NCBI RefSeq assembly: GCF_003284975.1
Contig: NZ_QMEU01000003.1
Coordinates: 1-64,000, forward strand
Direction: 5' to 3'
Source: Mycobacterium colombiense
GTDB taxonomy: Bacteria > Actinomycetota > Actinomycetes > Mycobacteriales > Mycobacteriaceae
DNA: 64,000 nucleotides
Part shown: positions 1-8,360 of the stretch, in pieces
Layout: every line of letters starts with the position of its first letter
Numbering within the stretch: position 1 is the stretch's first letter
The notes under the pieces: model-generated
The model's database searches: none
Told to the model about the DNA's origin: nothing
Seen by the model: the letters and a program-made list of their open reading frames with translations, nothing else
Translations under genes and position numbers: made by a program

Positions 1-366
<366 letters not shown>

Positions 367-369
367 TCA

Positions 370-559
370 CGCGCCTGCGAGGTCAGCTGTCGGGTTCGGG
401 TTGGAGAGGCCACCCGGCCGACGTTGTCGTCATGCGACGACGTCGGCTTCACCCCTAGGAGCCGCGAGCGGCCCCAGTCCGATCACGGTGGACCGGTGGG
501 TCCCCCGTCTCCATCCATGTGGTTCGGTGGCCCCCGCCTATTGGATGGAGCTCGGCGCG
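370..559 (-). promoter_or_regulatory. ydaO/yuaA c-di-AMP riboswitch in the rpfA leader
   Basis: Read on the minus strand the leader holds the ydaO aptamer landmarks in order: GACGGGGGACCCA, then AGGGGTGAAGCC, then CCCGAACCCGACAGCTGACC followed by TCGCAGGCG. The ends can pair as P1: CGCGCC at 554-559 with GGCGCG at 370-375. ydaO riboswitches bind cyclic di-AMP and usually turn genes off; rpfA genes of mycobacteria are known members of the class. The aptamer ends about 27 bases before the rpfA start. A second GGCGCG at 344-349, one base before the start codon, could compete for the P1 5' strand. Confidence 0.92.
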
Positions 560-755
560 ATAGGGAGGGGAGGTCCGCCAATCGGGATGGCTGGCGAGCC
601 TTCGGAGACGGTAACGGTTTCTGTTGGTCGCGTCACGTCTTGCGAAACCCGGCGTTTCCCTCTCGGCCATCTGCGAAAACCGCAGGAACACAAGGTGTTT
701 GCGCAGGTCATCGCGGGCGATATCGCAGCGTGACCGCGCCGTTATGAATCCGTTA

Positions 756-771
756 CGTGAGATAACTCACA
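756..771 (-). promoter_or_regulatory. CRP-like binding site upstream of rpfA
   Basis: The sequence GTGA-GATAAC-TCAC followed by A is a near-perfect match to the mycobacterial CRP (Rv3676) consensus TGTGA-N6-TCACA. It sits just past the moaD2 stop codon and about 200 bases upstream of the riboswitch. CRP control of rpfA is known in M. tuberculosis, so the position fits. Binding here is inferred from the motif alone. Confidence 0.7.
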
Positions 772-774
772 GTT

Positions 775-1053
775 TCAGCCGCCAGAAAAGGGCGGCAGAA
801 CATCGATTGTGTCACCGGATTGCAACGCCACGGTCTCGTCGCGCACGGCGATCCCGTCGCGCAGGTATGAGCATCGGGTCAACACCGTGGCGAGGCGGGA
901 CCCTCGCGCGGCGAGTCGCCCTACCAGTTCGCCGACCGTGGTGCCCGGGCGCAGTACCACCGTCTCGGACTCGGCATCGGCGGCCGCGCGGGCGGCCGCG
1001 AAGTAGCGCACCGTCACCTGGATTCCGTTTGCTTGGACAGGCGTCTGTCCCAT
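775..1053 (-). CDS. moaD2: Molybdopterin synthase small subunit MoaD2
   Basis: A 92-residue ubiquitin-fold protein that delivers sulfur from its C-terminal thiocarboxylate to make the dithiolene of molybdopterin, working with MoaE. It has the VTVRYFAAARAAA start, the GDTIDVLPPFSGG end and the required C-terminal Gly-Gly. The ATG at 1051-1053 gives the length of M. tuberculosis Rv0868c. A GTG at 1063-1065, overlapping the moaA stop, is an alternative that adds four residues. It is the last gene of an operon with moaA and the YccF-like gene. Confidence 0.93.
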   Translation of the reverse strand: MGQTPVQANGIQVTVRYFAAARAAADAESETVVLRPGTTVGELVGRLAARGSRLATVLTRCSYLRDGIAVRDETVALQSGDTIDVLPPFSGG

Positions 1054-1057
1054 CGGG

Positions 1058-2140
1058 CTAGCCACCGATCGCGCTCATCGGGCGGACGGGCTGGATGAAG
1101 TCGGGGTCGTTGATGCCGTGTCCGGCGGGCTTGCCCCACATCGCGGTGCGCCACGCTGCCTCGATCGCGTCGTCGGACGCGCCGCCGCGCAGCAGCCCAC
1201 GCAGGTCGGTCTCTTGTTCGGCGAACAAGCAGCTGCGGACCTGGCCGTCGGCCGTCAACCGGGTGCGGTCGCAGGCCGCGCAGAAGGCGTGCGAAACCGA
1301 GGCGATGACACCGAATTTCCCGCTCGGGGTGCCCGGGCCGGTGTCGACCAGCCAGAGCTCGGCGGGCGCCGATCCGCGCGGCGCCGGGTCGGGGCGCAGC
1401 CGGAAGTGCGGGCGCAGGGCCGCCAGGACGTCGTCAGCGCTCAGCGCGGCGTCCCGCCGCCATTGATGCCCGGCGTCCAGCGGCATCTGCTCGATGACGC
1501 GCAGTTGGTAGCCGTGCTCGAGGCAGAACCGCAACAGTCCCACTACGTCCTCGCGCCCGGTGGCGGGGTCGAGCACCGCGTTCACCTTCACCGGCGTCAG
1601 GCCGGCGGCGCCGGCGGCGGCCAGGCCGGCCAGCACGTCGTTGAGCCGGTCGCGGCGGGTGATGGCCGCGAAATGCCGCCGGTCGACGCTGTCCAGCGAG
1701 ACGTTGACGCGGTTCAACCCGGCCACGGCGAGCGCGGCGGCGCGCCGCGCCAGCCCGACACCGTTGGTGGTCAGCGAGATCTCGGGGCGGGGCCGCAGCG
1801 CGGCGGCCGCGGCGACCACCTCGTCGAGATGGCGCGCCAGCAGCGGCTCGCCGCCGGTGAACCGCACGCTGGTTACGCCCAGCCGGGTGACAGCGATGTG
1901 CATCAGCCTGGCCAGCTCGTCGGCGCTCAGCAGTTGCTCGCCCGGCAGCCAGTTCAGGCCCTCGGCCGGCATGCAATAGCTGCACCGCAGGTTGCAGCGA
2001 TCGGTGAGCGAGACCCGCAGGTCGGTCGCGACCCGGCCGTAAGTGTCCACCAGGGGTCCGGTCGCAGGAGCGTCGGCGGAAACGGCCGGGCCGTCAGCGC
2101 GACTCGGTACCGAGGGCAGGCCCAGCGTCGTCAGCGTCAT
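1058..2140 (-). CDS. moaA: GTP 3',8-cyclase MoaA (radical SAM)
   Basis: A 360-residue radical-SAM enzyme that rearranges GTP to 3',8-cyclo-GTP with MoaC, the first step of molybdenum cofactor synthesis. The N-terminal 4Fe-4S motif is visible as C49-x3-C53-x2-C56 in DRCNLRCSYC, followed by the FTGGEPLL SAM motif. The C-terminal cluster motif is in CAACDRTRLTADGQVRSC. The protein ends in Gly-Gly, as MoaA proteins do. The ATG at 2138-2140 overlaps the stop of the upstream membrane-protein gene in an ATGA arrangement, which fixes the start although the frame stays open further upstream. Corresponds to Rv0869c (moaA2). Confidence 0.95.
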   Translation of the reverse strand: MTLTTLGLPSVPSRADGPAVSADAPATGPLVDTYGRVATDLRVSLTDRCNLRCSYCMPAEGLNWLPGEQLLSADELARLMHIAVTRLGVTSVRFTGGEPLLARHLDEVVAAAAALRPRPEISLTTNGVGLARRAAALAVAGLNRVNVSLDSVDRRHFAAITRRDRLNDVLAGLAAAGAAGLTPVKVNAVLDPATGREDVVGLLRFCLEHGYQLRVIEQMPLDAGHQWRRDAALSADDVLAALRPHFRLRPDPAPRGSAPAELWLVDTGPGTPSGKFGVIASVSHAFCAACDRTRLTADGQVRSCLFAEQETDLRGLLRGGASDDAIEAAWRTAMWGKPAGHGINDPDFIQPVRPMSAIGG

Positions 2141-2544
2141 GCGGCCACCGGCGGGGCGTGGTGCACCGGCGAGCTGACCGGAACGATCTGCTTGCCCAGC
2201 GGCATCAACGACACCGGGATCAATTTGAGGTTGGCCAGCGCCAGCGGAATGCCCACGATCGTGAGCGCCATCGCGACCGCGCTGACCAGATGGCCGATCG
2301 CCAGCCACACGCCGAACAGCACCACCCAGATGACGTTGCCGACCAGCGCGCCGGACCCCGCGGTCCGCTTGTCCACGATCGTGCGGCCGAACGGCCACAG
2401 TGCGTAGGAGGCGATGCGCAGCGACGCGAAGCCGAACGGAATGGTGATGATGAGCAGGAAGCTGACCAGCGCCGCAGCCAGGTATCCGACGGCCATCCAC
2501 AGGCCGCCGAATATCAACCAGATGACGTTCAGGATCAGGCGCAT
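2137..2544 (-). CDS. YccF-domain membrane protein (Rv0870c-like)
   Basis: A 135-residue inner-membrane protein with two copies of the YccF (DUF307) unit. Each begins with a helix of the NVIW(L/V)(I/V)(F/L)FG type (residues about 5 and 70), continues with a second hydrophobic segment, and ends in an amphipathic stretch with a (W/M)P(F/L)G motif. The function of YccF proteins is unknown. It is the first gene of a three-gene operon with moaA and moaD2, an arrangement shared with M. tuberculosis; the link to molybdopterin may be only positional. It is divergent from cspB. Confidence 0.88.
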   Translation of the reverse strand: MRLILNVIWLIFGGLWMAVGYLAAALVSFLLIITIPFGFASLRIASYALWPFGRTIVDKRTAGSGALVGNVIWVVLFGVWLAIGHLVSAVAMALTIVGIPLALANLKLIPVSLMPLGKQIVPVSSPVHHAPPVAA

Positions 2545-2709
2545 ATCTCCTCCGCGGGTATTACCAAGCGTACCGAGTGACCGATAACGGGGGTGCTCGT
2601 TACCCGGGCATCCGAGTAGGATCAGACTCCTAATACGGCGTCCTGCGCAGGCGGGACGCTTATTGTGTTGGCGATTTCTATTGATCCGTTAGACAAGCAG
2701 GTGAGACCA

Positions 2710-3117
2710 GTGCCGACGGGCAAGGTTAAGTGGTACGACGCTGACAAGGGTTTCGGCTTCCTGTCGCAAGAGGACGGCGAAGACGTCTATGTCCGCTCGT
2801 CGGCGTTGCCCGCCGGGGTCGAGGGCCTCAAGGCGGGCCAGCGGGTGGAGTTCGGCATCGCCTCCGGGCGGCGCGGGCCGCAAGCGTTGAGCCTCAAGCT
2901 GATTGAGCCGCCGCCCAGCCTCACCAAGACGCGCCGCGAGGCGCCCGCCGAGCACAAGCACAACCCCGACGAGCTACACGGCATGGTCGAGGACATGATC
3001 ACGCTGCTGGAAAGCACCGTGCAGCCCGAACTGCGCAAGGGTCGCTACCCGGACCGCAAGACCGCCCGCCGGGTTTCCGAGGTGGTCAAGGCCGTCGCTC
3101 GGGAACTCGACGCCTGA
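2710..3117 (+). CDS. cspB: Cold-shock domain protein CspB
   Basis: A 135-residue protein with an N-terminal cold-shock OB domain (residues 1-65) carrying the RNP1-like [14 protein letters not shown] and the RNP2-like DVYVRSSAL motifs, which bind single-stranded nucleic acid. A helical C-terminal extension of about 70 residues ([20 protein letters not shown]) is typical of this actinobacterial subgroup. The GTG start at 2710 is preceded by AGGTGAG at 2699-2705 and gives the same length as Rv0871. An in-frame upstream TTG would add 15 residues but would place the Shine-Dalgarno sequence inside the gene. It is divergent from the YccF operon. Confidence 0.93.
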   Translation: MPTGKVKWYDADKGFGFLSQEDGEDVYVRSSALPAGVEGLKAGQRVEFGIASGRRGPQALSLKLIEPPPSLTKTRREAPAEHKHNPDELHGMVEDMITLLESTVQPELRKGRYPDRKTARRVSEVVKAVARELDA

Positions 3118-3133
3118 CGTCGGCTCGTTGACT

Positions 3134-4168
3134 ATGGGAGCTATGGCTTCCTATATCGCGCAGGCAGGCGAATTCACCCGCGACACCGACTACATCACCA
3201 CCCGCATCACCGCCGACGGGCGCGACGGCTACCCCGTCGAGCCCGGCCGGTACCGGCTGGTCGTCGCGCGCGCGTGTCCGTGGGCGAACCGCGCGATCAT
3301 CGTGCGCCGCTTGCTGGGCTTGGAAAACGTTCTCTCCATTGGCTTTTGCGGCCCCACCCACGACGAGCGCAGTTGGACGTTCGATCTCGATCCCGGCGGC
3401 GTCGACCCGGTGCTCAAGATTCCGCGGCTGCAGGACGCCTACTTCAAGCGGGTCCCCGACTACCCTAAGGGCATCACGGTCCCGGCCATCGTCGATGTCC
3501 CGACCGGGGCGGTCGTCACCAACGACTTCGCGCAGATGACGCTGGACCTCTCGACGGAGTGGTCGGCCTATCACCGCGACGGGGCGCCCGAGCTGTACCC
3601 CGAGCACCTGCGCGCCGAAATCGACGAGGTGAGTAAGCGGGTCTACACCGAAATCAACAACGGTGTGTACCGGTGCGGGTTCGCCGGTTCGCAGCAGGCC
3701 TACGAGGCGGCCTACGACCGGTTATTCGCCGCGCTGGATTGGGTCAGCGAGCGGCTGGCCGATCAGCGATTCCTGGTGGGCGACACCATCACCGAAGCCG
3801 ACGTGCGGCTGTTCACCACCTTGGCCCGCTTCGACCCGGTCTATCACGGGCACTTCAAATGCAACCGCAGCAAACTGAGCGAGATGCCGGTGTTGTGGGC
3901 GTATGCGCGCGACCTGTTCCAGACGCCGGGGTTCGGTGACACCGTGGACTTCGTCCAGATCAAGCAGCACTACTACATCGTGCACGCCGACATCAACCCC
4001 ACCCGGATCGTGCCCAAGGGTCCGGACCTGGCCGGCTGGCTTCGCCGCACGGGCGAGAAGACTTGGGCGGCAGGCCATTCGGGGACGGAACACCTCCCGG
4101 GCCGCCGGTCGAAGGTGAGCGCGTGCCCGCCGGCCACGGCGCCTAGTTCTCGGCGGGCCAGCGGCTAG
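3134..4168 (+). CDS. Xi-class glutathione transferase / quinone-conjugate reductase
   Basis: A protein of about 344 residues in the GSTX/ECM4/YqjG family. These enzymes use a catalytic Cys to reduce glutathionyl-hydroquinones. The thioredoxin-like N-domain has the hallmark A-C-P-W-A motif (C48 from this start), with FGPTHDERSW-like substrate-site residues after it, then the all-helical C-domain (TEADVRLFTTLARFD). Mycobacteria use mycothiol rather than glutathione, so a mycothiol conjugate is a plausible substrate; this is inference. ATG 3134 or ATG 3143 could be the start. The last 25 residues are low-complexity and overlap the convergent DUF2771 gene by four bases. Confidence 0.88.
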   Translation: MGAMASYIAQAGEFTRDTDYITTRITADGRDGYPVEPGRYRLVVARACPWANRAIIVRRLLGLENVLSIGFCGPTHDERSWTFDLDPGGVDPVLKIPRLQDAYFKRVPDYPKGITVPAIVDVPTGAVVTNDFAQMTLDLSTEWSAYHRDGAPELYPEHLRAEIDEVSKRVYTEINNGVYRCGFAGSQQAYEAAYDRLFAALDWVSERLADQRFLVGDTITEADVRLFTTLARFDPVYHGHFKCNRSKLSEMPVLWAYARDLFQTPGFGDTVDFVQIKQHYYIVHADINPTRIVPKGPDLAGWLRRTGEKTWAAGHSGTEHLPGRRSKVSACPPATAPSSRRASG

Positions 4169-4665
4169 TACGTCAGCCGCACGGACCATTCCGCGTGGGG
4201 CACGTCGTGCAGCTCCCCGGCAGGATCCACCGCCAATGTCAGCAGCTGCACGACGATCCCGGCCAGGCGCCCGCGATGCGGGTCGATCGACGGGATCGTC
4301 ACGGCGAAGCGGGTTTTCGGCCGAAAGATCGTGCTTGTGGTGTTCGTCGGGTCGTCGTAGACCTGCAGCAGCCGCCACGGTGCCCGGTAGATGGCGTCGG
4401 GCACCGACAGCTGAATCGGGTAACGCTCGCTGACCCGTAGCTCGCCCTGGTTCTGCGGTGTCTCGCAGTCTTCGAGATTCAGCACGTTGCAATACAGGTA
4501 GGGCCCCACCCGCGTCAGATGCCCGTGCGAATAGGCGCTGATCTCGGGGTGCCGCGGGCCGGGGCGCCCCACCAGCAACCAGGTGCCCACACCCGCGCCG
4601 ACGCAGAGCAGCGCCACCAGGCAGGCGAGCAGCACGGCCACACCCCGCTTGCGTTGCGGTTTCAC
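4165..4665 (-). CDS. DUF2771 exported or membrane-anchored protein (Rv0875c-like)
   Basis: A 166-residue protein with an N-terminal hydrophobic helix (residues 10-32, VAVLLACLVALLCVGAGVG). The predicted extracytoplasmic domain contains YLYCNVLNLEDC, whose two Cys may form a disulfide. It matches the mycobacterial DUF2771 family by content and position. Its ATG overlaps the stop of the upstream transporter gene by four bases, so the two are probably translated together. The function is unknown. Confidence 0.85.
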   Translation of the reverse strand: MKPQRKRGVAVLLACLVALLCVGAGVGTWLLVGRPGPRHPEISAYSHGHLTRVGPYLYCNVLNLEDCETPQNQGELRVSERYPIQLSVPDAIYRAPWRLLQVYDDPTNTTSTIFRPKTRFAVTIPSIDPHRGRLAGIVVQLLTLAVDPAGELHDVPHAEWSVRLTY

Positions 4666-6341
4666 TCGGCAACCACCGCCGCGGCGCCGGCACCGCGGCG
4701 CGTGCCCTCCTGCTCGACCATGATTGGCCTATTTCCTCCCAGGCCGGGAATCAGTGAGTTGCCGCGGAAGCTGACGAGGGTCTGCGCCAGGCCCAAGATG
4801 AGCAGCGCAGTGACCGCGGTAAAGCCGACCCACAGTTCGGTGTACACCAACACCCCCACGGCGCCGCCGAGGACCCACGCCAATTGCAGCGTCGACTCCG
4901 AGCGCCCGAAGCCCGACGCGCGGGATTCCTCCGGCAGGTCGTTCTGCAGCGACGCGTCCAGGGACGCCTTGGCGATGGCGCTGGCTCCGGACGTGACCAG
5001 GGTGGCGATCACGGCCACCACCAGGTTGCCGGCCACCGAGGCGGCCAGCGCGACCGCGCTCACCGCCACCGTGCAGCGCACCACCAGCGCGGCGGGCCGG
5101 CCCAGCTTCAGGCGCGCACTGGTGAAGTTGCCGACGAAATTGCCGATCCCGGCCGCGGCGCCGATCACCCCGAGCATGGCGACCTGGGCCCAGCCGTTGG
5201 CCTGATGCGCCTTGGCGACAAACGCGGGGTAGAGGAACAGGAAGCCGACCATGACCTTGATGGTGCAGTTGCCCCACAGCGAGGTGATGATGTTGCGGCC
5301 CAACGGTTGCCGGAGCGCCCCGCTGACTTCCTGGTGCCAGCTGCGCCGCAGCGGTTCGCTGTCCTGGCGGTAGCTCAGGGTGGCGGGTACCTCGCCGGCG
5401 GTCACCTCGACCCAGCGCGGTATCCGCATGGACAGCATGGCGCCGGCGATCGTCACCGCGATCACCACGAACAACGCCCCGGGCAGCTTGAACAAGTGGG
5501 TGCAGACGAACTCGACACCACCGGCGATCGCGCCGCCGACGATGGTGCCGCCCAGCAGACCGAACATGGTCAGTCGGGCGTTGACCCGCACCAGGTCGAT
5601 GGTCGGCGGCATCACCCTGGGTGTCACGGCGCTGCGCAGCACGCTGAACGACTTGGAGAACACCATCATCGCGAGCGCGCACGGATAGAGCACCCACGAC
5701 GGGAAGCTGCCGGTGGCGCCGTCGTAGTTCATGACCAGCAGCACCGCCAGCGCGGTGCGCAGGGCGAACGACGCGGCCAGCGCGACGCGGCGGCCGTGCT
5801 GCAGCCGGTCTAGCGCGGGACCGATCAGCGGCGCGATCACGGCGAACGGCGCAATGGTGATCAGCAGGTACAGGGCGACCCGGCCCTTGCTCTCGCCGGT
5901 GGCCGCGGCGAAGAACAAGGTGTTGGCCAGCGCGACGGCCATCGCCGCGTCCACCGCGAAATTCGCCACCACCGGCCATGTCAGCGCCGTCAGCCCGGAC
6001 TTGTCGGCGCCGTCGGCCGTCGCGGCGCGCTGCACCATCCAGTACATCCGCGAACCCATTTCGCGGCTGCGCAGTGCCGCGGCGCGGGTGACGGTGATCC
6101 GCTCCCCGGAAGCCGGCGCGCGAGGCGGCGCGTCGCTGCTGCGGTTCGGCTCCGGCTGGTGGCCCAGCGGGGGCAAGTAGCGGTTGGCGCTCGGCATCGA
6201 CGGGCGACGGGCGCGCCGATCGGCGCCCTCGCCGGCGGGGTAGTTGGCCGCGCCCGGATGTTGGGATGCGGCGTTCTTGCTGGGCCGGCGGCCCGGCTGA
6301 GAGGCCACTCGGCCCGGGTCGTTTTGGCGCCGTCCAGACAC
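4662..6341 (-). CDS. MFS-type membrane transporter (Rv0876c-like)
   Basis: A predicted 559-residue membrane protein. About 110 N-terminal residues are charged and proline-rich (cytoplasmic), followed by about twelve hydrophobic segments beginning near VVANFAVDAAMAVALANTLF. The motif DRLQHGRRVALA in the loop after TM2 resembles MFS motif A (GxLaDrxGrkxxl). The substrate is unknown. The GTG at 6339-6341 is chosen because GGGGAGAA precedes it and the length is close to Rv0876c (548 aa). It is cotranslated with the DUF2771 gene and divergent from the DUF3027 gene. Confidence 0.85.
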   Translation of the reverse strand: MSGRRQNDPGRVASQPGRRPSKNAASQHPGAANYPAGEGADRRARRPSMPSANRYLPPLGHQPEPNRSSDAPPRAPASGERITVTRAAALRSREMGSRMYWMVQRAATADGADKSGLTALTWPVVANFAVDAAMAVALANTLFFAAATGESKGRVALYLLITIAPFAVIAPLIGPALDRLQHGRRVALAASFALRTALAVLLVMNYDGATGSFPSWVLYPCALAMMVFSKSFSVLRSAVTPRVMPPTIDLVRVNARLTMFGLLGGTIVGGAIAGGVEFVCTHLFKLPGALFVVIAVTIAGAMLSMRIPRWVEVTAGEVPATLSYRQDSEPLRRSWHQEVSGALRQPLGRNIITSLWGNCTIKVMVGFLFLYPAFVAKAHQANGWAQVAMLGVIGAAAGIGNFVGNFTSARLKLGRPAALVVRCTVAVSAVALAASVAGNLVVAVIATLVTSGASAIAKASLDASLQNDLPEESRASGFGRSESTLQLAWVLGGAVGVLVYTELWVGFTAVTALLILGLAQTLVSFRGNSLIPGLGGNRPIMVEQEGTRRGAGAAAVVAE

Positions 6342-6420
6342 GTCCCGATTCTCCCCTATGGCGCCTGGATGCGTCTGCAGGTAACGGGGCGTGGCTCGCC
6401 AACCTAGTATTGGAACCGCG

Positions 6421-7413
6421 ATGCAGAAAGAAGACAGCGTGACCAGACCTATCGAGGGATCCGCCGTGTCGACCGTGGCCGAATGGACCGAGGGGTTGGC
6501 GGCGGTGCTCACGGGTGCGGCGGAGGCGGCCAGGGCCGCCGTGGTGGAGTTCAGCGCACCGGAGATGGTCGGCGACTACCTGGGCGTCGGCTACGAAGAT
6601 CCGAACAGCGCCACCCACCGCTTCCTGGCGCACCTGCCCGGCTACCAGGGGTGGCAATGGGCGGTCGTCGTCGCCGCGTATCCCGGCGCGGACCACGCGA
6701 CCATCAGCGAGGTCGTGCTGGTGCCGGGGCCGACCGCATTGCTGGCACCCGAATGGGTGCCGTGGGACCAGCGGGTACGGCCCGGCGACCTGAGCCCGGG
6801 CGACCTGCTGGCGCCCGCCGCCGACGATCCCCGGCTGGTACCCGGTTACACCGCCAGCGGTGACCCTCAGGTCGACGAGACCGCCGCCGAGATCGGGCTG
6901 GGCCGGCGTTGGGTGATGAGCGCCGAGGGCCGGTCGGACACGGCCGAACGCTGGCGCACCGGCGAGTACGGCCCGGACTCGCCCATGGCGCGGTCCACCA
7001 AGCGAGTGTGCCGCGACTGCGGTTTCTTCCTGCCGCTGTCGGGTTCGCTGGGCGCACTGTTCGGCGTCTGCGGCAACGAATTGTCGGCCGACGGCCACAT
7101 CGTCGACAAGCTTTACGGCTGTGGTGCCCATTCGGACACGCCCGCCCCGGCGGGCACCGGGTCGCCCGCGTACGAGCCGTACGACGACGGCCAGCTGGAC
7201 GTCACCCAGACGCCGGTCGAACCGTCCCCCTTGTCCTCGGAGTCCTCGGAGTCCTCGGAGTCCTCGGAGTCCTCGGAGTCCTCGGAGACCTCGGAGACCA
7301 CGGAGTCGGCGGAGCCCTTGGAGCCCTCGGAGCCCTCGGCGGAGGCCGACGCCGAGCCGGTGACCGAGGCGCCGCAGCCCGAGCAGCAGCCGCAGGCCGA
7401 GACGCCGGACTAG
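6421..7413 (+). CDS. DUF3027 protein with Ser-Ser-Glu tandem repeat
   Basis: A 330-residue soluble protein matching the actinobacterial DUF3027 family (Rv0877). Residues 15-230 form the conserved part. Its C-terminal end has CRDCGFFLPLSGS, GVCGNELS and YGCGAHSD, a four-Cys arrangement that could bind zinc. The tail, from about residue 250, is acidic and disordered and contains six identical Ser-Ser-Glu units followed by two diverged ones. GTG 6439 is an alternative start. No function is established. It ends four bases into the convergent SRPBCC gene. Confidence 0.85.
   Translation: MQKEDSVTRPIEGSAVSTVAEWTEGLAAVLTGAAEAARAAVVEFSAPEMVGDYLGVGYEDPNSATHRFLAHLPGYQGWQWAVVVAAYPGADHATISEVVLVPGPTALLAPEWVPWDQRVRPGDLSPGDLLAPAADDPRLVPGYTASGDPQVDETAAEIGLGRRWVMSAEGRSDTAERWRTGEYGPDSPMARSTKRVCRDCGFFLPLSGSLGALFGVCGNELSADGHIVDKLYGCGAHSDTPAPAGTGSPAYEPYDDGQLDVTQTPVEPSPLSSESSESSESSESSESSETSETTESAEPLEPSEPSAEADAEPVTEAPQPEQQPQAETPD
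7234..7305 (+). repeat. 9-bp tandem repeat TCCTCGGAG within the DUF3027 gene
   Basis: Six perfect copies of TCCTCGGAG (7234-7287) are followed by two diverged copies, ACCTCGGAG and ACCACGGAG. The unit is a multiple of three, so copy changes alter length without a frameshift. This kind of coding VNTR often varies between strains. Confidence 0.95.
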
Positions 7414-7865
7414 GCGGTTTCGGCGGCGGCCTTGATGCGCGCCAGCGAGGCGTTCATGCCGTCGAGCAATTCGCGCTCGAAGTTAGTGGTCCCGCCGAAC
7501 AGCGCATTCACCGACAGATTCGAAAACGCGGTCACTCCGTTTTCGGCGTGACGGCTCTCGATCAGCCGGGTGCCCGCGCCGCCGGGCTCGAGCTCATAGC
7601 TCCAGATGGTGTTGTTGGTGTCGACGCGGAACGCGAGCTTGCGCTCGGGGACGATCTCGACCACCGTGCAGGTGGTCGGCCAGAACATGCGCTTGCGGCG
7701 GTTGAGGTTGATCGTTCGGGTGCCCTGACGCACCGGGCCCAAGGGCTTCATCCAGCGACACTGCGGACTCCACCGCGGCATGCGGCGCAGGTCGGAAATC
7801 AATTGCCACACGGTGGTCACCGGTGCGTCGATGTCGACGTGCGCTTGCAACAGCGGGGCTACCAT
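7410..7865 (-). CDS. SRPBCC (START/Bet v1-like) family protein
   Basis: A 151-residue protein of the polyketide-cyclase/START-like fold, with the family N-terminus VDIDAPVTTVWQLISDLRRMPRW and C-terminal helix NFERELLDGMNASLARIKAAAE. Such proteins hold hydrophobic ligands in a central cavity; no specific ligand can be read here. The ATG at 7863-7865 is supported by AGGAGG nine bases upstream. It lies 20 bases downstream of the DUF2530 gene on the same strand. Confidence 0.83.
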   Translation of the reverse strand: MVAPLLQAHVDIDAPVTTVWQLISDLRRMPRWSPQCRWMKPLGPVRQGTRTINLNRRKRMFWPTTCTVVEIVPERKLAFRVDTNNTIWSYELEPGGAGTRLIESRHAENGVTAFSNLSVNALFGGTTNFERELLDGMNASLARIKAAAETA

Positions 7866-7885
7866 CGCTCCTCCTGGGCGGAGAA

Positions 7886-8155
7886 TCAGTTGTGGTCGAG
7901 ATAGTTTTCGAGTCCGGCCTGCGCGCCGCGGGCACCGCGACGGGCCGCCGCGAGCTGCAGCAGGAAGATGCTCGTGCCGAGCGCACCCACACCCAGGCCG
8001 GCCAGGGCCACCGGACGCCAGCCCTGCAGGGATGGCACCAGGAAAGCAGCGGCCACCGCGGCGAGCCAACCCAACGCGCCGAGCGCGATGAACGGCCACA
8101 CGTGCAGGAGCGCGGCCGGCAGCGGCGGCGCGGTGCGTTGGGGTTCGGCAGACAT
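7886..8155 (-). CDS. DUF2530 membrane protein (Rv0879c-like)
   Basis: An 89-residue protein with two transmembrane helices (about residues 20-40 and 50-70), a short cytoplasmic loop and a basic C-terminus (ARRGARGAQAGLENYL). Family and position match Rv0879c. The start at 8155 (MSAEPQ) is preferred for similarity; 8167 is an alternative adding four residues. It is divergent from the MarR gene, so the regulator may control it; that is inference from layout. Confidence 0.78.
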   Translation of the reverse strand: MSAEPQRTAPPLPAALLHVWPFIALGALGWLAAVAAAFLVPSLQGWRPVALAGLGVGALGTSIFLLQLAAARRGARGAQAGLENYLDHN

Positions 8156-8241
8156 CGGGATCAACATAGCCCGCCGCCGGTGGCGGGCGACGGCGCACCC
8201 ACTTGCCGGGACGGATGGTCTTCACCCCGCCGAGCAAAGCG

Positions 8242-8260
8242 GGATACGTGGGCGGATACG
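8242..8260 (+). repeat. Direct repeat GGATACG x2 in the MarR intergenic region
   Basis: GGATACG occurs at 8242-8248 and again at 8254-8260, 12 bases apart, within the 205-bp divergent region between the DUF2530 gene and the marR gene. The spacing is close to one helical turn, so it could be a protein site. It is not a palindrome as MarR operators usually are. Confidence 0.4.
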
Positions 8261-8360
8261 CGTTTCGATGAAAACCCCCGCAGCTTAGCGAAGGCGATCT
8301 GCGACCCGTCGTTGACCGGTTCGTGTCCCGGTTTCTCGGGCTTCCGTGTAACCTCGCGCC

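Noticed and set aside
1118-2407. 429-codon plus-strand frame opposite moaA
   Set aside because: It is antisense to moaA with its conserved iron-sulfur motifs; the sequence is Gln/Arg/Gly-rich and unlike any protein family.
4729-7131. A very long minus-strand open frame (800 codons) across the transporter and DUF3027 genes
   Set aside because: It is antisense or out of frame to two well-supported genes; its composition is Arg/Gly/Ala-rich and no domain is recognisable. Such frames are common in high-GC DNA.
7113-7301. Acidic minus-strand frame (SEDSEDSED) across the repeat
   Set aside because: It is the antisense of the tandem repeat in the DUF3027 gene, with no start context of its own.
6909-7904. 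Frame containing a VLGVLG repeat
   Set aside because: The repeat is the Ser-Ser-Glu tandem repeat of the DUF3027 gene read in another frame; it is not a PE_PGRS or ESX-type protein.
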